Source: Nilaparvata lugens
Taxonomy: Eukaryota; Arthropoda; Insecta; Hemiptera; Delphacidae
DNA: 64,000 nucleotides
Direction of reading: 5' to 3'
Assembly: GCF_014356525.2 (NCBI RefSeq)
Contig: NC_052507.1
Location: 58,998,053-59,062,052, forward strand
Shown one piece after another: positions 47,701-61,018 of this stretch; within the stretch, counting starts at the first letter, position 1; the number at the start of each line of letters is the position of its first letter. The notes under the pieces are model-generated. The model saw only the letters and a program-made list of their open reading frames with translations. It had not been told where the DNA came from and did no database searches. Position numbers and translations under genes: made by a program.

Positions 47701-50700
47701 GACTGTCTGGTCGATTTTGAACTGATCTGACAATTTAACTTGTTGCTGATTGATTTGACTTGTCGGATTTTATTTTAAATGATTCCAAATATAGAATAGA
47801 TATGAATCACTTTTTTATTTGATGATGTGGGTAATTTTGAGCAGTAGTATGCACCCTATCACTCAACCATGGAATGACGAATTTTAAGGCTAAAACCTAT
47901 TTTTATTTCCAACAATTGAAGTCTCAGCCAATGGATGAGCTATCAATAGGCTGATAAGTATCCTTCCACTTTCATTCAAAACTTGTCATATAAGGCCTTC
48001 ACTGAATACTTTTTCAATGGTGTACAAATTGAAAGGTCCTGCAATACAGGTAAAAATCTCACGGTGAACATAGATGATGGAGTAGGCTATGTACTTTAAA
48101 TGCATACAGCAACAGACGGCGTATGCTGACAGACGGAGGATAAAAATAGGCTGTTCCCCAGTTGTTCGAATGTTGCAACGCACACAGACTGTCTGGGTTA
48201 TAACATGAAGTAAAGATACCTATATTACATACATTATAGACGTTATTATATAAAATATAGTTGCTACTATAATATACAATACCATAGAGTGAAGATACCT
48301 AAATTATTTGCCTGGTAATGACTGCATGCAGACGTTTGGTTCTATCTCCGTCAGTCTGCTTATGTTTGTCTGTGGCTGTGTGAGTTACCTTGAGTCTTCC
48401 ATTATTGTATTTCTTATTCTTCAGTTTTTCCATAGTTTTAAATTTAAAACTCTTGTTAGTACTACTTTATTGAATCAAGAAACTAATCATGTGTTTACAC
48501 CATATAATCCAACATTATTAAAACACACAAAGTATCATAATTGCTTGCAATCAATATAAGGATCCACTCGAGTCATCCTTTTCGACTTTTTTATTTATTT
48601 GATGTTGCGAATTTCGGACTGCAATACCTATCCACTCTATCACTTAACCAAAACTAAGAGTACGCAACTTGAAAAATATTAACACACAACTTTCAGTTTC
48701 TCCAAAAGTTCAGTGCATGGTGTAATATCTCATTTTCTACAAACATTTCTTGTAGTTGTGTGTTGTGGTTGTGATGACATCCTTGTCTCAAAATTATTAT
48801 TGCTTCAGAAATGAGTAATGGAAGATTGTGTACGAGGTAGCGTGATAGTAATTGTCTTATTACTAGGAAACCTGAAGTTTTAATTTATGAAAAGTTTAGT
48901 GGCTTCCTCGAGCGTGAAACGCGTTGCACGATCTTGTCATGAATTAATTAATGACATTCTGGAGGTGCCATGAGCGTGATATTTTCTTATGACTCATGTA
49001 GAGCTTCTATCACTCACTATACAGAAGAATAAATAACAATCCAAAATACTCTGTTGAAGAAAACTCGATTTCACGAAAAGTTTCTTTTGTTGAAAATAGA
49101 ACTTTTGAAACTTTCTGACTAGAAACGTTTCTGTCACAGTTTCAAATTCATCAGGAAGGAGATTACAACGAAATTGATTGCTCATATACACGAACATATT
49201 TATTCATTTATCAAATTCTAACGATACAAAGAAAAAAATGAGAAGACATGCAAAAATAAAAATAAAATATAAGAATATTAAAATATCGAATGTAAATAAT
49301 ACAAAAGTATCAAATCAATAACAAAAGATATGGAAAATGAAAACATTCAGCATTTTTAAGGACTTATTTACAGTTAAGAGACTTTAGCCTGAAAGATAAT
49401 ATATTAATTTCTGGAGCTCAATTGATTAAATAACAAAGAAAATTGCATTCCATTTGATATTCAGCACGTTTTATTTGCCTGGAATATCTATCGAATTTCA
49501 TTCTGTACTTATCTACATCGATATCCATCATATTTCATCCATTTAATACAGTATTGATATAAGTATTTGGCGAGGTGTTTGGTTACTGATAGCTGTTTGA
49601 TGAATCTCAGCAAAATAATATTTATGATTCTTTGGCGCACTCTAATCGATCAGTTAGTCCGCTCATGAACTTTTGCGGACTCTGATAGCTAAGTAAAAAT
49701 GGTAAAAATCTAATAGAAAAGAGTCAATCAAGTCAAAAGCCATAGTGTGATAGTGAACGGGAATCTAAATATAAAACTTGAAGTGTATGTATACATTTGT
49801 GTTAGTGAAACTTATGAAACTGTAAGAGAACTGGAATAAAACTAACTATAATAATATTCTGGATTAGTAATTTAAAAAATTGAGCTTGGTTTTTTCAGCT
49901 CAACTACAGACTGATATTATTGCTAGCGAAGAGATTAATAATAGATTTTTTTTGTGGCTGGGATGTTTATTAGCAGAGGTATATAGTAATCATAATTTAT
50001 TGTTTCAGGAAATTTGAATGTCTCCAAATTTATTTTCGACTGAGGCTGTTGCCGCTGTTTGACGTTATTCTAGGCCTGAAAAATAGTTTCTCATCGACTC
50101 CTGTTTTCTGGTACATCTTTCGCTTGTGGACAGAATGACAATAAAATGTTTCACCACAGTGCTGGAAGACTTCAACATTGACGTTCCATGATTCTGATAA
50201 AATATTATTAGTGCTACTCAAGCTTATGTTTTTTTCTATTTTAATAACAATTTATTCTTTAGAAATTCTGTATGCAAAAATCATCTATTTCATTTAGTAA
50301 CCAAAAGAAATGTTCTATGGATCTTCTGCTGATTATTGACTATATTCAGAACGACAAAATATACTAGTAGTTCTGTGAAAAGTAGACCTCACACAGTATA
50401 CTCATCCAAAATTACCTGATTTCACCTATTTGAAATGCTAACAAACGCAGTTCACGTTTGAATCTTTATTCCATAAGATAATTCATCCGGTTCCGTGATA
50501 ATCTTTCCATCTGATAGAAATATTTCTCAAAAATTTGAAAATTAATTTTTCCAATAAAAAATTTTATGATATCTTCAGATGATATTTATAGTGATATCGG
50601 AGTATGGAGGAATTCCTTTTCTTTTCATATTATCCTTAAAATGCAAATTTCAAAAGAACCTTGTGTATACATCGACGCGCAGTTGAAAAAGGAATATTCC

Positions 50701-50754
50701 TGCCAAATCCTATCGAATTCTATCAATGCGTTTGTCTGTAAATGCGTTACATAC

Positions 50755-53105
50755 TGTGAAGCGTGATTTGAAGGCTTCACACATGTAGAGTGATGTAATG
50801 CTTTTCCTGGGGGAGTCACTCTCACCTCCAAGGATAGGACAATACACGTAGGGTGAATCTTGCACTGAATCAACGGTGTTGATGTTATAAATTTTGAAAC
50901 AGCGTGTGTGGACGCTAAGTGTACACCAGACTGATTGGTTCACTACAAGATTCAATACAATTGTCGGAATCGCAGGAGGCCTAAACGCTCGCTCACCCTT
51001 GATTCTTCTTATGACAGATTGTATGGTGATGAAATTTTTATAAGCAGTGTAGCGATCGCTAAACACTGAAGACGGATATCTTAAAATTATTACCTGTGAA
51101 GAATGAGCATACAAAATCATACAGGTCGAGCAAAAATCCCGATGTAGATAATTTACGGGACTGCGTCTCTAATAAGTTCCGAAGATTAAGATAGGGTACA
51201 GGGACCAGATATCGTTCGGAATATATTTCGAGAACAGAGTCTTGTCGGGTTTTAAGCTCTATTGTAGGAAATTATATGATCTCTGGCTGCATCTGCTGTA
51301 CAGTTGATCTGTTCGCTCCTAAGTCGAGGTTGGTAACAGATAAAAGCTGATATATGAGCAGGTAAGGACAAAGAATAAATATCTCGATCTGACCCCACTC
51401 GCTACATCCACTTAGACCTGTTCCAATATCCAGCTTAATTCAATTATTTCGATGATCGTATTCGATCGGTTCTTGATGATATAGAACGTATCAGACACAA
51501 TAATTGACAGGCTTAAGAAATAATCGAACTCAGAAAACGAATTAACAAAATTGAAATATATTATAATAAAATATGTGATCACACAGTGCAGATTCAGAAT
51601 TTGATTTACAGATTGATAATAATTTAGCATTGACAAAAGAGTTAAAAATGTTCTTGTGCTTGCATGACACCATGCATGATTCGACAGAATTTTACAATTG
51701 ATAAAATTTAACAGTTTTGAAAAAATAGTGAAAAATGAATTATAAAATATTTTTAAAATGCTCGGGGATCGTGATTCTGGCAGCGGAGGATAGTTAATCA
51801 ACTACAAGTTCTTATAAATTCAATATTGAATAAATTCTAGGCTCTTAATAACTAATAAGCGCTTGTCGGCATGGCCAATAATTTAACGAAGAAAAAATTT
51901 ATGTTTTCTGCACTGTAATATTTTCGAAGCGCAGATTGGGGCCCCTTTAAACTTATAACTCACGTGAAATTCCTTGACGGTCGTGGTTTTCTTCTTTAGA
52001 TCAAAATCGTTTGATCGGCAGCAGGTCCAGGCTTCGATTTCAGCATGTGGGGAATTTTAATTTAATATTTCCTTCACCAAATTAATTAAGGGATGATTCA
52101 ACTTTAAACTTTTAATTTATCGATTGATGAAAATAAATTTACAAATAACCAATAGATTAGCCTAAAATATTGGCTCACAAATAAAACATATAAAATCGAA
52201 CAAGAATTTTTTACAAATAGGTAACTATAAAGAGATCTGAACGGTGAGGATTTCAAAAGGGAAGTGAAGTCTTTTTCTCTAAGCTTCTTGGCTAGACCTT
52301 TCTTCTGAGAATCTCGGTGTAGTAAATTTGCATAAAAATTTGCCATTGGTAGAACGATTGTGACGTAGATGTGACGTCAGTGGCAGGCAGTAGAATATAA
52401 TTCCTTTAATTACAATAATAACTCAGTTTATATAATTCTTAAAACTGCTTAATCTTCTAGACATAGTTCCTCTTATACAATGTACATGTGCTAGCGTATA
52501 TGATAAGGCAGGTTTGTTGTCTGATAGTAGATTAACATATGTTGTTTTCAAACGATCACCTTTTTGGTGCTATTTCTATGCACTATGATTGGCTTAGGCT
52601 TGCCAAAGAGATTCGATCACCATGTGGTTCAGTTGAAATAATAATTAATAATTAATATTCTTATACAATTTTTATTATGTCTGAGATTGTTATAATTAAT
52701 TTTTGCTGTCTTTATCAATAATATACTGTTCATGCTATGACCTAGTTAGTTACAATAAGACCTGACATTATAATATAATTTCTTAAGTAATAAATAATTT
52801 CAACAATAATACATACATTTTTATTTTTTATTCGAAATTCTTGGTCCTTTATTGATAGTTTTTTACTTTTTAGAAATAGTATTATAGCTTGCATGAATCT
52901 GACATGATATTTTACAATACGTTGAATCAGTCAGCTGTGTTCGAGCTGTTTCAAAACATCTGATCGAGTAGTAAACAAAGTGTAACCTCAAATTCAATGA
53001 GCAATTCATAAGTAATTCGTGCTTTATTTGCAGAATAATTATAATTTTATTGAATAATTTTCTAGAAAATATTCAGTACAGAACGGTACTCTTATCTAAT
53101 ATACA
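50755..53105 (-). repeat. 3' LTR (2351 bp)
   Basis: Matches 57061-59352 almost throughout. It differs by a block of about 60 bp near 50790-50852 absent from the other copy, and by scattered substitutions or 1-bp indels (for example near 51188, 51600, 51872 and 52407). ORFs inside (50710-51120, 51412-51801, 52104-52346, minus) are duplicated only because the LTR is; none resembles a known protein. Confidence 0.9.
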
Positions 53106-54680
53106 GTTACTGATAAGTAAGCGTTATCGCTCGGTCGCTAACCATTCCTTTAGCAAATTCTTTCATTTTAAAAGGTAATCACAATTTTTCTCTCTCCTCA
53201 TGAGGTCTATTTAGAAAATTCATCACACAAAAGCCCCCAGGATATTTTAAATAGGTAATTGGGAGACGAGTCAAAACAATGACTATTTGAAAAATCCGAT
53301 ATTGTGATGAATACACCATTTCATCTCCTTACTTCTACGAAAACTCCACACTTAACACTAAAAACGATATATTGTGCACTTTTGGCTACGAGAAAATAAA
53401 TAATTGATTGTTCCTTCCATTGGATGCAATCGAAATACAATAATTAATGAGGTCTCTTTGGATCCTTCATTAAAACAACTCCACAACTTCCATTCACGGG
53501 TGGCTTATGAGCCATAACTATAACAAATATACAAAATTCAACATATTATCCTCTTAGGATTCAAACAGTATTTGCAACAAATATAGATTTCCATCATTTT
53601 TCATGGTTATTACAAGTTTCGACTCTTTGTTCTGGCTTTTACATAAATTGGGTGAGAGTGTGATTTAACTTCGGTGACTTGACAATTGTCTACCGTTTGA
53701 TTCGAGCAATTCCTTTTTTACGCTTAGTACGTTGTGTACAAACAGGGTTACACTTGAAGTGATTTTTGATTTTTATCAATGCTGGTTACAAATATTATGC
53801 TTTCAAGATTATATTTATCAATTTGAATTACAATTCATGATCTTTTGATGCAACAATAATAAATTTCACATTTGAAGGTAAGAATTTCATTTTCTTTTGA
53901 GCTTTTTAGAGATACATTTATATGACATAGAACATGCGCATTTCGTGCAATTCAACATAAATATATATTTTTGGTTGCGTTTTTTACTTATAATTTCACA
54001 TTAAATAATAGGTTACAATAATTAATAACGATATTGCTTTGATTCCATTAAAATTGACTCTATGATCTCGCACACATTGGTTGGTGTGACGAAGAAAATT
54101 ATCGAACAGGCTTTGGCTCTGAATAGATTTTTCTATCGATTCTGTATTTCGAGGTTAGATTTACACATTTTTTCAAATAAACTTTGTTCATTTTCTTTCC
54201 TCCTATTCACTACTAACTTCATCTGATTTCTAATTTACAAATATTTTCTGTTGATAATATAACTCTTGTTTCTGTTTTTCAGTTGTGCGGATGGTACTAG
54301 GCGATTGTTTCTGTGATAACTGTGACATGAGGCAGATGTCTTGATCAGGTTGGTAATTTTTTAAAGTTGTTTTCAGTTTTAATTTTCTTGATCTAGAGTT
54401 GATAATAATTTCTTCATTTGAAGTAGATTGTTGATATTTCCTTATTAGCTGAGATGCGGCGAAGTTTAGGTTATGTTGATTGATTAGGCTGCAGTAAAAG
54501 ATGTCAGTCTGCAAAGATGTGATTCAATGGGTAGGCTGTGATTATGAAGTGTTTGATAATTGATGTAATTCACGAATGTAGTTTCCAGTTAATTAAAACA
54601 ATGGTTTTTCCTCAAGCCCCCATCTAAATTTGGTTTGGTGTCATCCAAGGTCCAATTCCAATTTGCAACTATCCGTTTTA
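53106..54680 (-). other. Internal non-coding part of the LTR element
   Basis: About 1.6 kb between the end of the second ORF and the 3' LTR, where pol would be expected in an autonomous element. It is AT-rich and stop-rich in all frames. A 94-codon ORF (54230-54514, minus; Gln/Ser/Lys-rich) is the only open stretch and is weakly supported. Confidence 0.6.
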
Positions 54681-55439
54681 TCAACTTGGCTTAAAACGAA
54701 TGTGCCGGTGGTGTAATTCATTTCTTACAAACGTGTTTCCTCTTTGTCTGCCGGTAACATGCAGTTTGATCTTTTTAAACCTGACATGCCGGTGGTGTCT
54801 GTAGGTTTTTCCAAATGATATTTTTCTTTCCTGCATGTTGGTGTACAGTCTGCTTGATTTTAACCGGACATGACTGCGGTGATTGTAGGTCCTTCTTGAG
54901 ACTATTTTCCTTTTTTCTTGCATGTTGGTACAATGTTTGATGTGGGATTTCAGCCTTATATGACGGCGGTGTAAATGAACTCTATTAATGCTTCTTCTTT
55001 TCTGTTGAACTACTATTTTGCTTGTATGTTGTTTTGTTTTGTAGGTTTTCACTTTCAATTGTGATTTCGATTTGTTGTGGGTATCCGTTTCATTTCTATT
55101 GTTTAGTGGGCGATCTTCACGAGTATTGGTTTCACATGTTTCAGGTGCTGTTCGTGGTGGATGGACGATGATGTGGGCGGTCGGCGGTCCGGGCTGCTCT
55201 TCCACTCGGTGGGCAGCATCCTTGGACTCCTGGTAGTCGGCGCGCGGCGGTACGGGCTGTCCCTCTACTTGATGGATGTCGTCCTCGGCCTGGCGGGTGA
55301 TGTCGGCTGGTCCCTCTCGGCGTTCTGCGGGGTGCGGCGCGACTTCAGTCCTGACATTCTCGGTAGGTTGGTCTCCCATACATGTGTCATGTTCGCTTGC
55401 TTGTTTGACTTTCACCTCCTTCATTGTATCCTTCTCCAC
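54681..55439 (-). CDS. Second ORF of LTR element: tandem His/Arg-rich repeats
   Basis: 252 codons if counted from a GTG; the frame is also open further upstream, overlapping the end of the first ORF in the -1 frame. The N-terminal half is acidic and Pro-rich (HPAERREGPADITRQ, QVEGQPVPPRADYQ), followed by a Lys/Arg-rich stretch. The C-terminal about 100 residues contain four copies of an H-rich motif, (H/R)R(R/S/H)H(I/V)R(L/F)K, spaced 28-30 residues, with TNMQE(K/R) between the earlier copies. The DNA shows the same period. Strong basicity suggests nucleic-acid binding, perhaps in place of the zinc knuckle of normal gag. No Cys-based motif is present. Not a family I recognise. Confidence 0.6.
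   Translation of the reverse strand: MEKDTMKEVKVKQASEHDTCMGDQPTENVRTEVAPHPAERREGPADITRQAEDDIHQVEGQPVPPRADYQESKDAAHRVEEQPGPPTAHIIVHPPRTAPETCETNTREDRPLNNRNETDTHNKSKSQLKVKTYKTKQHTSKIVVQQKRRSINRVHLHRRHIRLKSHIKHCTNMQEKRKIVSRRTYNHRSHVRLKSSRLYTNMQERKISFGKTYRHHRHVRFKKIKLHVTGRQRGNTFVRNELHHRHIRFKPS
54695..54985 (-). repeat. About 84-90-bp coding tandem repeat
   Basis: On the + strand the landmark TG(C/A)(C/T)(G/T)G(C/G)GGTG recurs near 54702, 54787, 54871 and 54961, each followed in the later copies by TGTAGGT and a CTTGCATGTTGGTA-type block. The period is 84-90 bp and codes for the His/Arg-rich repeats of the second ORF. Confidence 0.7.
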
Positions 55440-55453
55440 ATGTACATGTTCCT

Positions 55454-56224
55454 TTAGGCTGACTTTGATGTTAATTGTTTTTTGTGCATATCTTGGGATA
55501 TCCTATCTAATCGATTATTGGTTTCCAAAATTGATTTATCCAGACGCTCAGTTAATTTTTTGATGGTATTATCTGTGTCATGGAATGCTTTGTCCATTCG
55601 CTGACTCAACTTCTCCAAACCCTGTTCATTTGTCTTCTTTGCTTCTTGAACTTCCTTATTCAGCTTGTTTATTGCTTCATTGGTTTGCTTGTTGTCTTTC
55701 TTTACCTCTTGAATTTCCTTCTTTAATTCTTCCTTTGCTTGTTTATTGTCTTCTTTTAATTCTTCCTTTGTTTGTTTATTGTCTTTCTTCAAATCATTTA
55801 TTGCTTCACTTGTTTTCTTTGATGCTTCTTTTATTTGTTTGTTGTCTTCCTTCATTTGTTCTTGTCCTTTAATCATACTGTTCACTGCTTCCAGGAGGGT
55901 GTTCCAATCCATTGCGGGAGTGGGTGCATAGCTAATGGTCATCTGCTGGTTCTTCATCCGGGCAATGGTGCGAGAAATGGGAGTTCCTGTTTCTGGGGCG
56001 TCGTCGTCCGTATGCTCTCCCGATGTTTCGTCCTCCGGCTCTTGGGCTGCCAACGGATCTTCCACTAGAATGCAGCTCTCCTCCACCTGCGTCGAAGATA
56101 AATCATCCAGTACATTGGGATGGAAATCGGCAGATGCGGTGCCAGATGTGGGTGGCGGTGAACAATCGGGTGAGATGTCTTCGGTGTCCGACAGACTTGG
56201 ATTGACCTGGTCGTTTCCTGCCAT
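55454..56224 (-). CDS. Gag-like coiled-coil ORF of LTR element
   Basis: Start taken at ATG 56224 (AAACCATGG, a strong context), giving 256 residues from MAGNDQVNPSLSDTED. A longer frame to 56314 adds a hydrophobic stretch that is probably leader. Residues 1-90 are acidic and Ser/Pro-rich. From about 115 to 245 the protein is a Lys/Glu/Gln/Asn coiled coil with repeated (K)EDNKQ(T/A/I)KEE units and LDRISQDM-like ends. Coiled-coil N-terminal extensions are known in gag of some insect gypsy-like elements, but capsid and zinc-knuckle domains are missing. It is the first gene after the primer binding site. Confidence 0.65.
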   Translation of the reverse strand: MAGNDQVNPSLSDTEDISPDCSPPPTSGTASADFHPNVLDDLSSTQVEESCILVEDPLAAQEPEDETSGEHTDDDAPETGTPISRTIARMKNQQMTISYAPTPAMDWNTLLEAVNSMIKGQEQMKEDNKQIKEASKKTSEAINDLKKDNKQTKEELKEDNKQAKEELKKEIQEVKKDNKQTNEAINKLNKEVQEAKKTNEQGLEKLSQRMDKAFHDTDNTIKKLTERLDKSILETNNRLDRISQDMHKKQLTSKSA

Positions 56225-57044
56225 GGTTTGCGAAAAAATAATGCGACGAATGTGTGCGGTGAATAAACGTGGAAATGTGGATGTGATATATAAAATAATT
56301 AATAAGAAATCCAATAGAAATTGTTATAGCTTCGTAGTGAATGAAATGCAGAAAAAGTGATTTAACAATGTGCTCAGTGATGAAGTGAATCAAATTAGCA
56401 ATATCGTTAACATAAAACAAAAATAACATAAAGGATACACAATGGATAATTATGTGATAACGAAGGTACGTCACTTATAATTTATTACTATTACTATTAT
56501 AAATATTTTACTCTTATAAGTTCTCGCCGCAATTCTATATAGGGCTAGTATTCTTCGCAAAATTTTATATAAAAGCAGTGATGCTCTGCTTGAATTATTC
56601 CGCAATATATCCGTGATTTAATTTTACTTCCCTCTTTATGCTTTAAAAATTTTAAAAATGTAAAATAACTTCAATCCTCTTTTCCATAAATTTTCTATAA
56701 ATTATTTTGGTGTAAACCTAATACTCTTAAATAGTATGACTTCTCTTATGGTATTTCTTATACCTGTGACTTATAATATGACCAATTTTCAAATAACATA
56801 ATAATAAAATTCTGAGTTCAATTTTTTCTCTAAAAAAAAAATTCATCAATCGATAAACTTCTTTTCCATTCAAAAATTGAGTATGGCACGTCTTGCTATT
56901 TTATATAACAGTGAACAGTTATTAAATTTGAAGAAATTCACAACCATGAATTTTTCAAAAATTTTCCCGTTGTCAGCGCTATAGTATACTGAGCAACTAA
57001 ATAATCCTCGTAGTCGATTATCCACCTCTTCAATGCCTATCACT

Positions 57045-57055
57045 GTTGGGCGCCA
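57045..57055 (-). other. tRNA primer binding site
   Basis: The minus strand reads TGGCGCCCAAC, starting 5 nt inside the 5' LTR end (...CTCCACA, CGATT, then the site). It matches the 3' end of tRNA-Lys as used by many gypsy-type elements. This fixes the element's orientation. Confidence 0.8.
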
Positions 57056-57060
57056 AATCG

Positions 57061-59352
57061 TGTGGAGCGTTTTTTTTTTTGAAGGCTTCACACATATAGA
57101 GTGAATCTTGTACTAAATCAACGGTGTTGATTTTATAAATTTTGAAACAGCGTGTGTGGACGCTAAGTGTACACCAGACTGATTGGTTCACTACAAGATT
57201 CAATACAATTGTCGGAATCGCAGGAGGCCTAAACGCTCGCTCACCCTTGATTCCTCTTATGACAGATTGTATGGTGATGAAATTTTTATAAGCAGTGTAG
57301 CGATCGCTAAACACTGAAAAAGGATATCTTAAAATTATTACCTGTGAAGAATGAGCATACAAAATCATACAGGTCGAGCAAAAATCCCGATGTAGATAAT
57401 TTACGGGACTGCGTCTCTAATAAGTTCCGAAGATAAGGATAGGGTACAGGGACCAGATATCGTTCGGAATATATTTCGAGAACAGAGTCTTGTCGGGTTT
57501 TAAGCTCTATTGTAGGAAATTATATGATCTCTGGCTGCATCTGCTGTACAGTTGATCTGTTCGCTCCTAAGTCGAGGTTGGTAACAGATAAAAGCTGATA
57601 TATGAGCAGGTAAGGACAAAGAATAAATATCTCGATCTGACCCCACTCGCTACATCCACTTAGACCTGTTCCAATATCCAGCTTAATTCAATTATTTCGA
57701 TGATCATATTCGATCGGTTCTTGATGATATAGAGCGTATCAGACACAATAATTGACAGGCTTAAGAAATAATCGAACTCAGAAAATGAATTAACAAAATT
57801 GAAATATATTATAATAAAATATGTGATCACACAGTGCAGATTCAGAATTTGATAACAGATTGATAATAATTTAGCATTGACAAAAGAGTTAAAAATGTTC
57901 TTGTGCTTGCATGACACCATGCATGATTCGACAGAATTTTACAATTGACAAAATTTAACAGTTTTGAAAAAATAGTGAAAAATGAATTATAAAATATTTT
58001 TAAAATGCTCGGGGATCGTGGTTCTGGCAGCGGAGGATAGTATATCAACTACAAGTTCTTATAAATTCAATATTGAATAAATTCTAGGCTCTTAATAACT
58101 AATAAGCGCTTGTCGGCGTGGCCAATAATTTAACGAAGAAAAAATTTATGTTTTCTGCACTGTAATATTTTCGAAGCGCAGATTGGGGCCCCTTTAAACT
58201 TATAACTCACGTGAAATTCCTTGACGGTCGTGGTTTTCTTCTTTAGATGAAAATCGTTTGATCGGCAGCAGGTCCAGGCTTCGATTTCAGCACGTGGGGA
58301 ATTTTAATTTAATATTTCCTTCACCAAATTAATTAAGGGATGATTCAACTTTAAACTTTTAATTTATCGATTGATGAAAATAAATTTACAAATAACCAAT
58401 AGATTAGCCTAAAATATTGGCTCACAAATAAAACATATAAAATCGAACAAGAATTTTTTACAAATAGGTAACTATAAAGAGATCTGAACGGTGAGGATTT
58501 CAAAAGGGAAGTGAAGTCTTTTTCTCTAAGCTTCTTGGCTAGACCTTTCTTCTGAGAATCTCGGTGTAGTAAATTTGCATAAAAATTTGCCATTGGTAGA
58601 ACGATTGTGACGTAGATGTGACGTCAGTGGCAGGCAGTAGAATATAATTCCTTTATTACAATAATAACTCAGTTTATATAATTCTTAAAACTGCTTAATC
58701 TTCTAGACATAGTTCCTCTTATACAATGTACATGTGCTAGCGTATATGATAAGGCAGGTTTGTTGTCTGATAGTAGATTAACATATGTTGTTTTCAAACG
58801 ATCACCTTTTTGGTGCTATTTCTATGCACTATGATTGGCTTAGGCTTGCCAAAGAGATTCGATCACCATGTGGTTCAGTTGAAATAATAATTAATAATTT
58901 AATATTCTTATACAATTTTTATTATGTCTGAGATTGTTATAATTAATTTTTGCTGTCTTTATCAATAATATACTGTTCATGCTATGACCTAGTTAGTTAC
59001 AATAAGACCTGACATTATAATATAATTTCTCAAGTAATAAATAATTTCAACAATAATACATACATTTTTATTTTTTATTCGAAATTCTTGGTCCTTTATT
59101 GATAGTTTTTTACTTTTTAGAAATAGTATTATAGCTTGCATGAATCTGACATGATATTTTACAATACGTTGAATCAGTCAGCTGTGTTCGAGCTGTTTCA
59201 AAACATCTGATCGAGTAGTAAACAAAGTGTAACCTCAAATTCAATGAGCAATTCATAAGTAATTCGTGCTTTATTTGCAGAATAATTATAATTTTATTGA
59301 ATAATTTTCTAGAAAATATTCAGTACAGAACGGTACTCTTATCTAATATACA
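57061..59352 (-). repeat. 5' LTR (2292 bp)
   Basis: Starts (+ strand) TGTGGAGCG, then a run of T, and ends CTAATATACA. It is near-identical to 50755-53105. Near identity of such long LTRs implies a recent insertion or gene conversion. Confidence 0.9.
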
Positions 59353-59788
59353 GCAATCAGATTTTTAACTTAATTGATTTTTAACGCTCAATGGACTAGC
59401 AAATTATGGCGGTCAGACAAACTTATGTTCTCCTGACCGAAAACTACACAACATATCAAATAAATTAGAAATATACAGTCATTTGAGACTCATGAACTTT
59501 ATATTCGTTTTTTATCTGCAATACGCTAAATAAATAAATGAATAAAAATTACCATAAAGAACAAGAAACGAGTCAATCTTCTCGTAAATTAAATATAACC
59601 ACATTGATTACAAAAAATAAATAAAGATTTTATGAAAGACATTATAAAAAAGTACTAGTTGATTTTTCCAAATATTGACGGGCCCTTCAAGATAATGTGA
59701 GATACTGTTTCTCTAATCATAGAGAGAAAAAAAGTAAAATATAACCAATATCATGCTCTCTTGTTAGCTCAATTCAGCTCTTATTTTT

Positions 59789-60687
<899 letters not shown>

Positions 60688-60811
60688 TGTGTGAGTGAGC
60701 CACACCAGATTTTTTCATGTTGATTGTTAGCTGGATCTCAGCTCTGATTCATTTAGTTTTTTAGCTCGATTGTATTATAGAGAAGAGATAACATAAGAAG
60801 ATATCCTATTG

Positions 60812-61018
60812 TATAGGCCGTTTATGTTCCAAATTTCATTGTCTGCTCAAGCCGATAGTCCATGTAGTTCTTTTTCTTGAAGCTAATATAAATATGATGC
60901 TGGTAGTCTCCGATACTTTGCCGTTCAAGTAGGCTACACTCTCATCCGTCCAAGTCAGTAATAATCCACAGTAATCAACTTGAACAAACAGTAGAATTTG
61001 GAACACAAATGTCCTATA
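60812..61018. mobile_element. Inverted-repeat transposon, family 2 copy b
   Basis: The left end TATAGGCCGTTTATGTTCCAA and right end TTGGAACACAAATGTCCTATA are inverted. The left end matches the element at 28848-29528. This is a short, internally deleted version. Confidence 0.7.

Larger units (their letters stand above)
41799..50754. other. Intergenic stretch without a recognised gene
   Basis: About 9 kb of AT-rich DNA. Recognisable content is a CT-rich low-complexity tract (43985-44120), an inverted repeat (44606-44755) and a direct repeat of a CATTTCAAATAATAT(T/G)AACA block near 43079 and 43247. ORFs of 60-126 codons on either strand show no domain, codon bias or splice context that I can support. 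Confidence 0.5.
50755..59352 (-). mobile_element. Non-autonomous LTR retrotransposon with 2.3-kb LTRs
   Basis: Two long direct repeats (50755-53105 and 57061-59352), each starting TGTG and ending ATACA (TG...CA), flank about 3.95 kb. Read on the minus strand, the right-hand repeat is the 5' LTR. It is followed after 5 nt by TGGCGCCCAAC, a tRNA-Lys-type primer binding site as in many Ty3/gypsy elements. The interior holds a coiled-coil gag-like ORF and a basic repeat ORF. I see no protease, reverse transcriptase, RNase H or integrase motifs, and no clear polypurine tract next to the 3' LTR. The outer flanks (..CATAC and GCAAT..) do not match, so no target duplication is evident. Confidence 0.85.

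Noticed and set aside
50710..52346. Minus-strand ORFs repeated at 57030-58593
   Set aside because: They recur only because they lie in the two LTR copies; frames differ between copies through indels, so coding is unlikely.
55161..56360. Plus-strand ORFs across the LTR element interior
   Set aside because: Antisense shadows of the gag-like and repeat ORFs.
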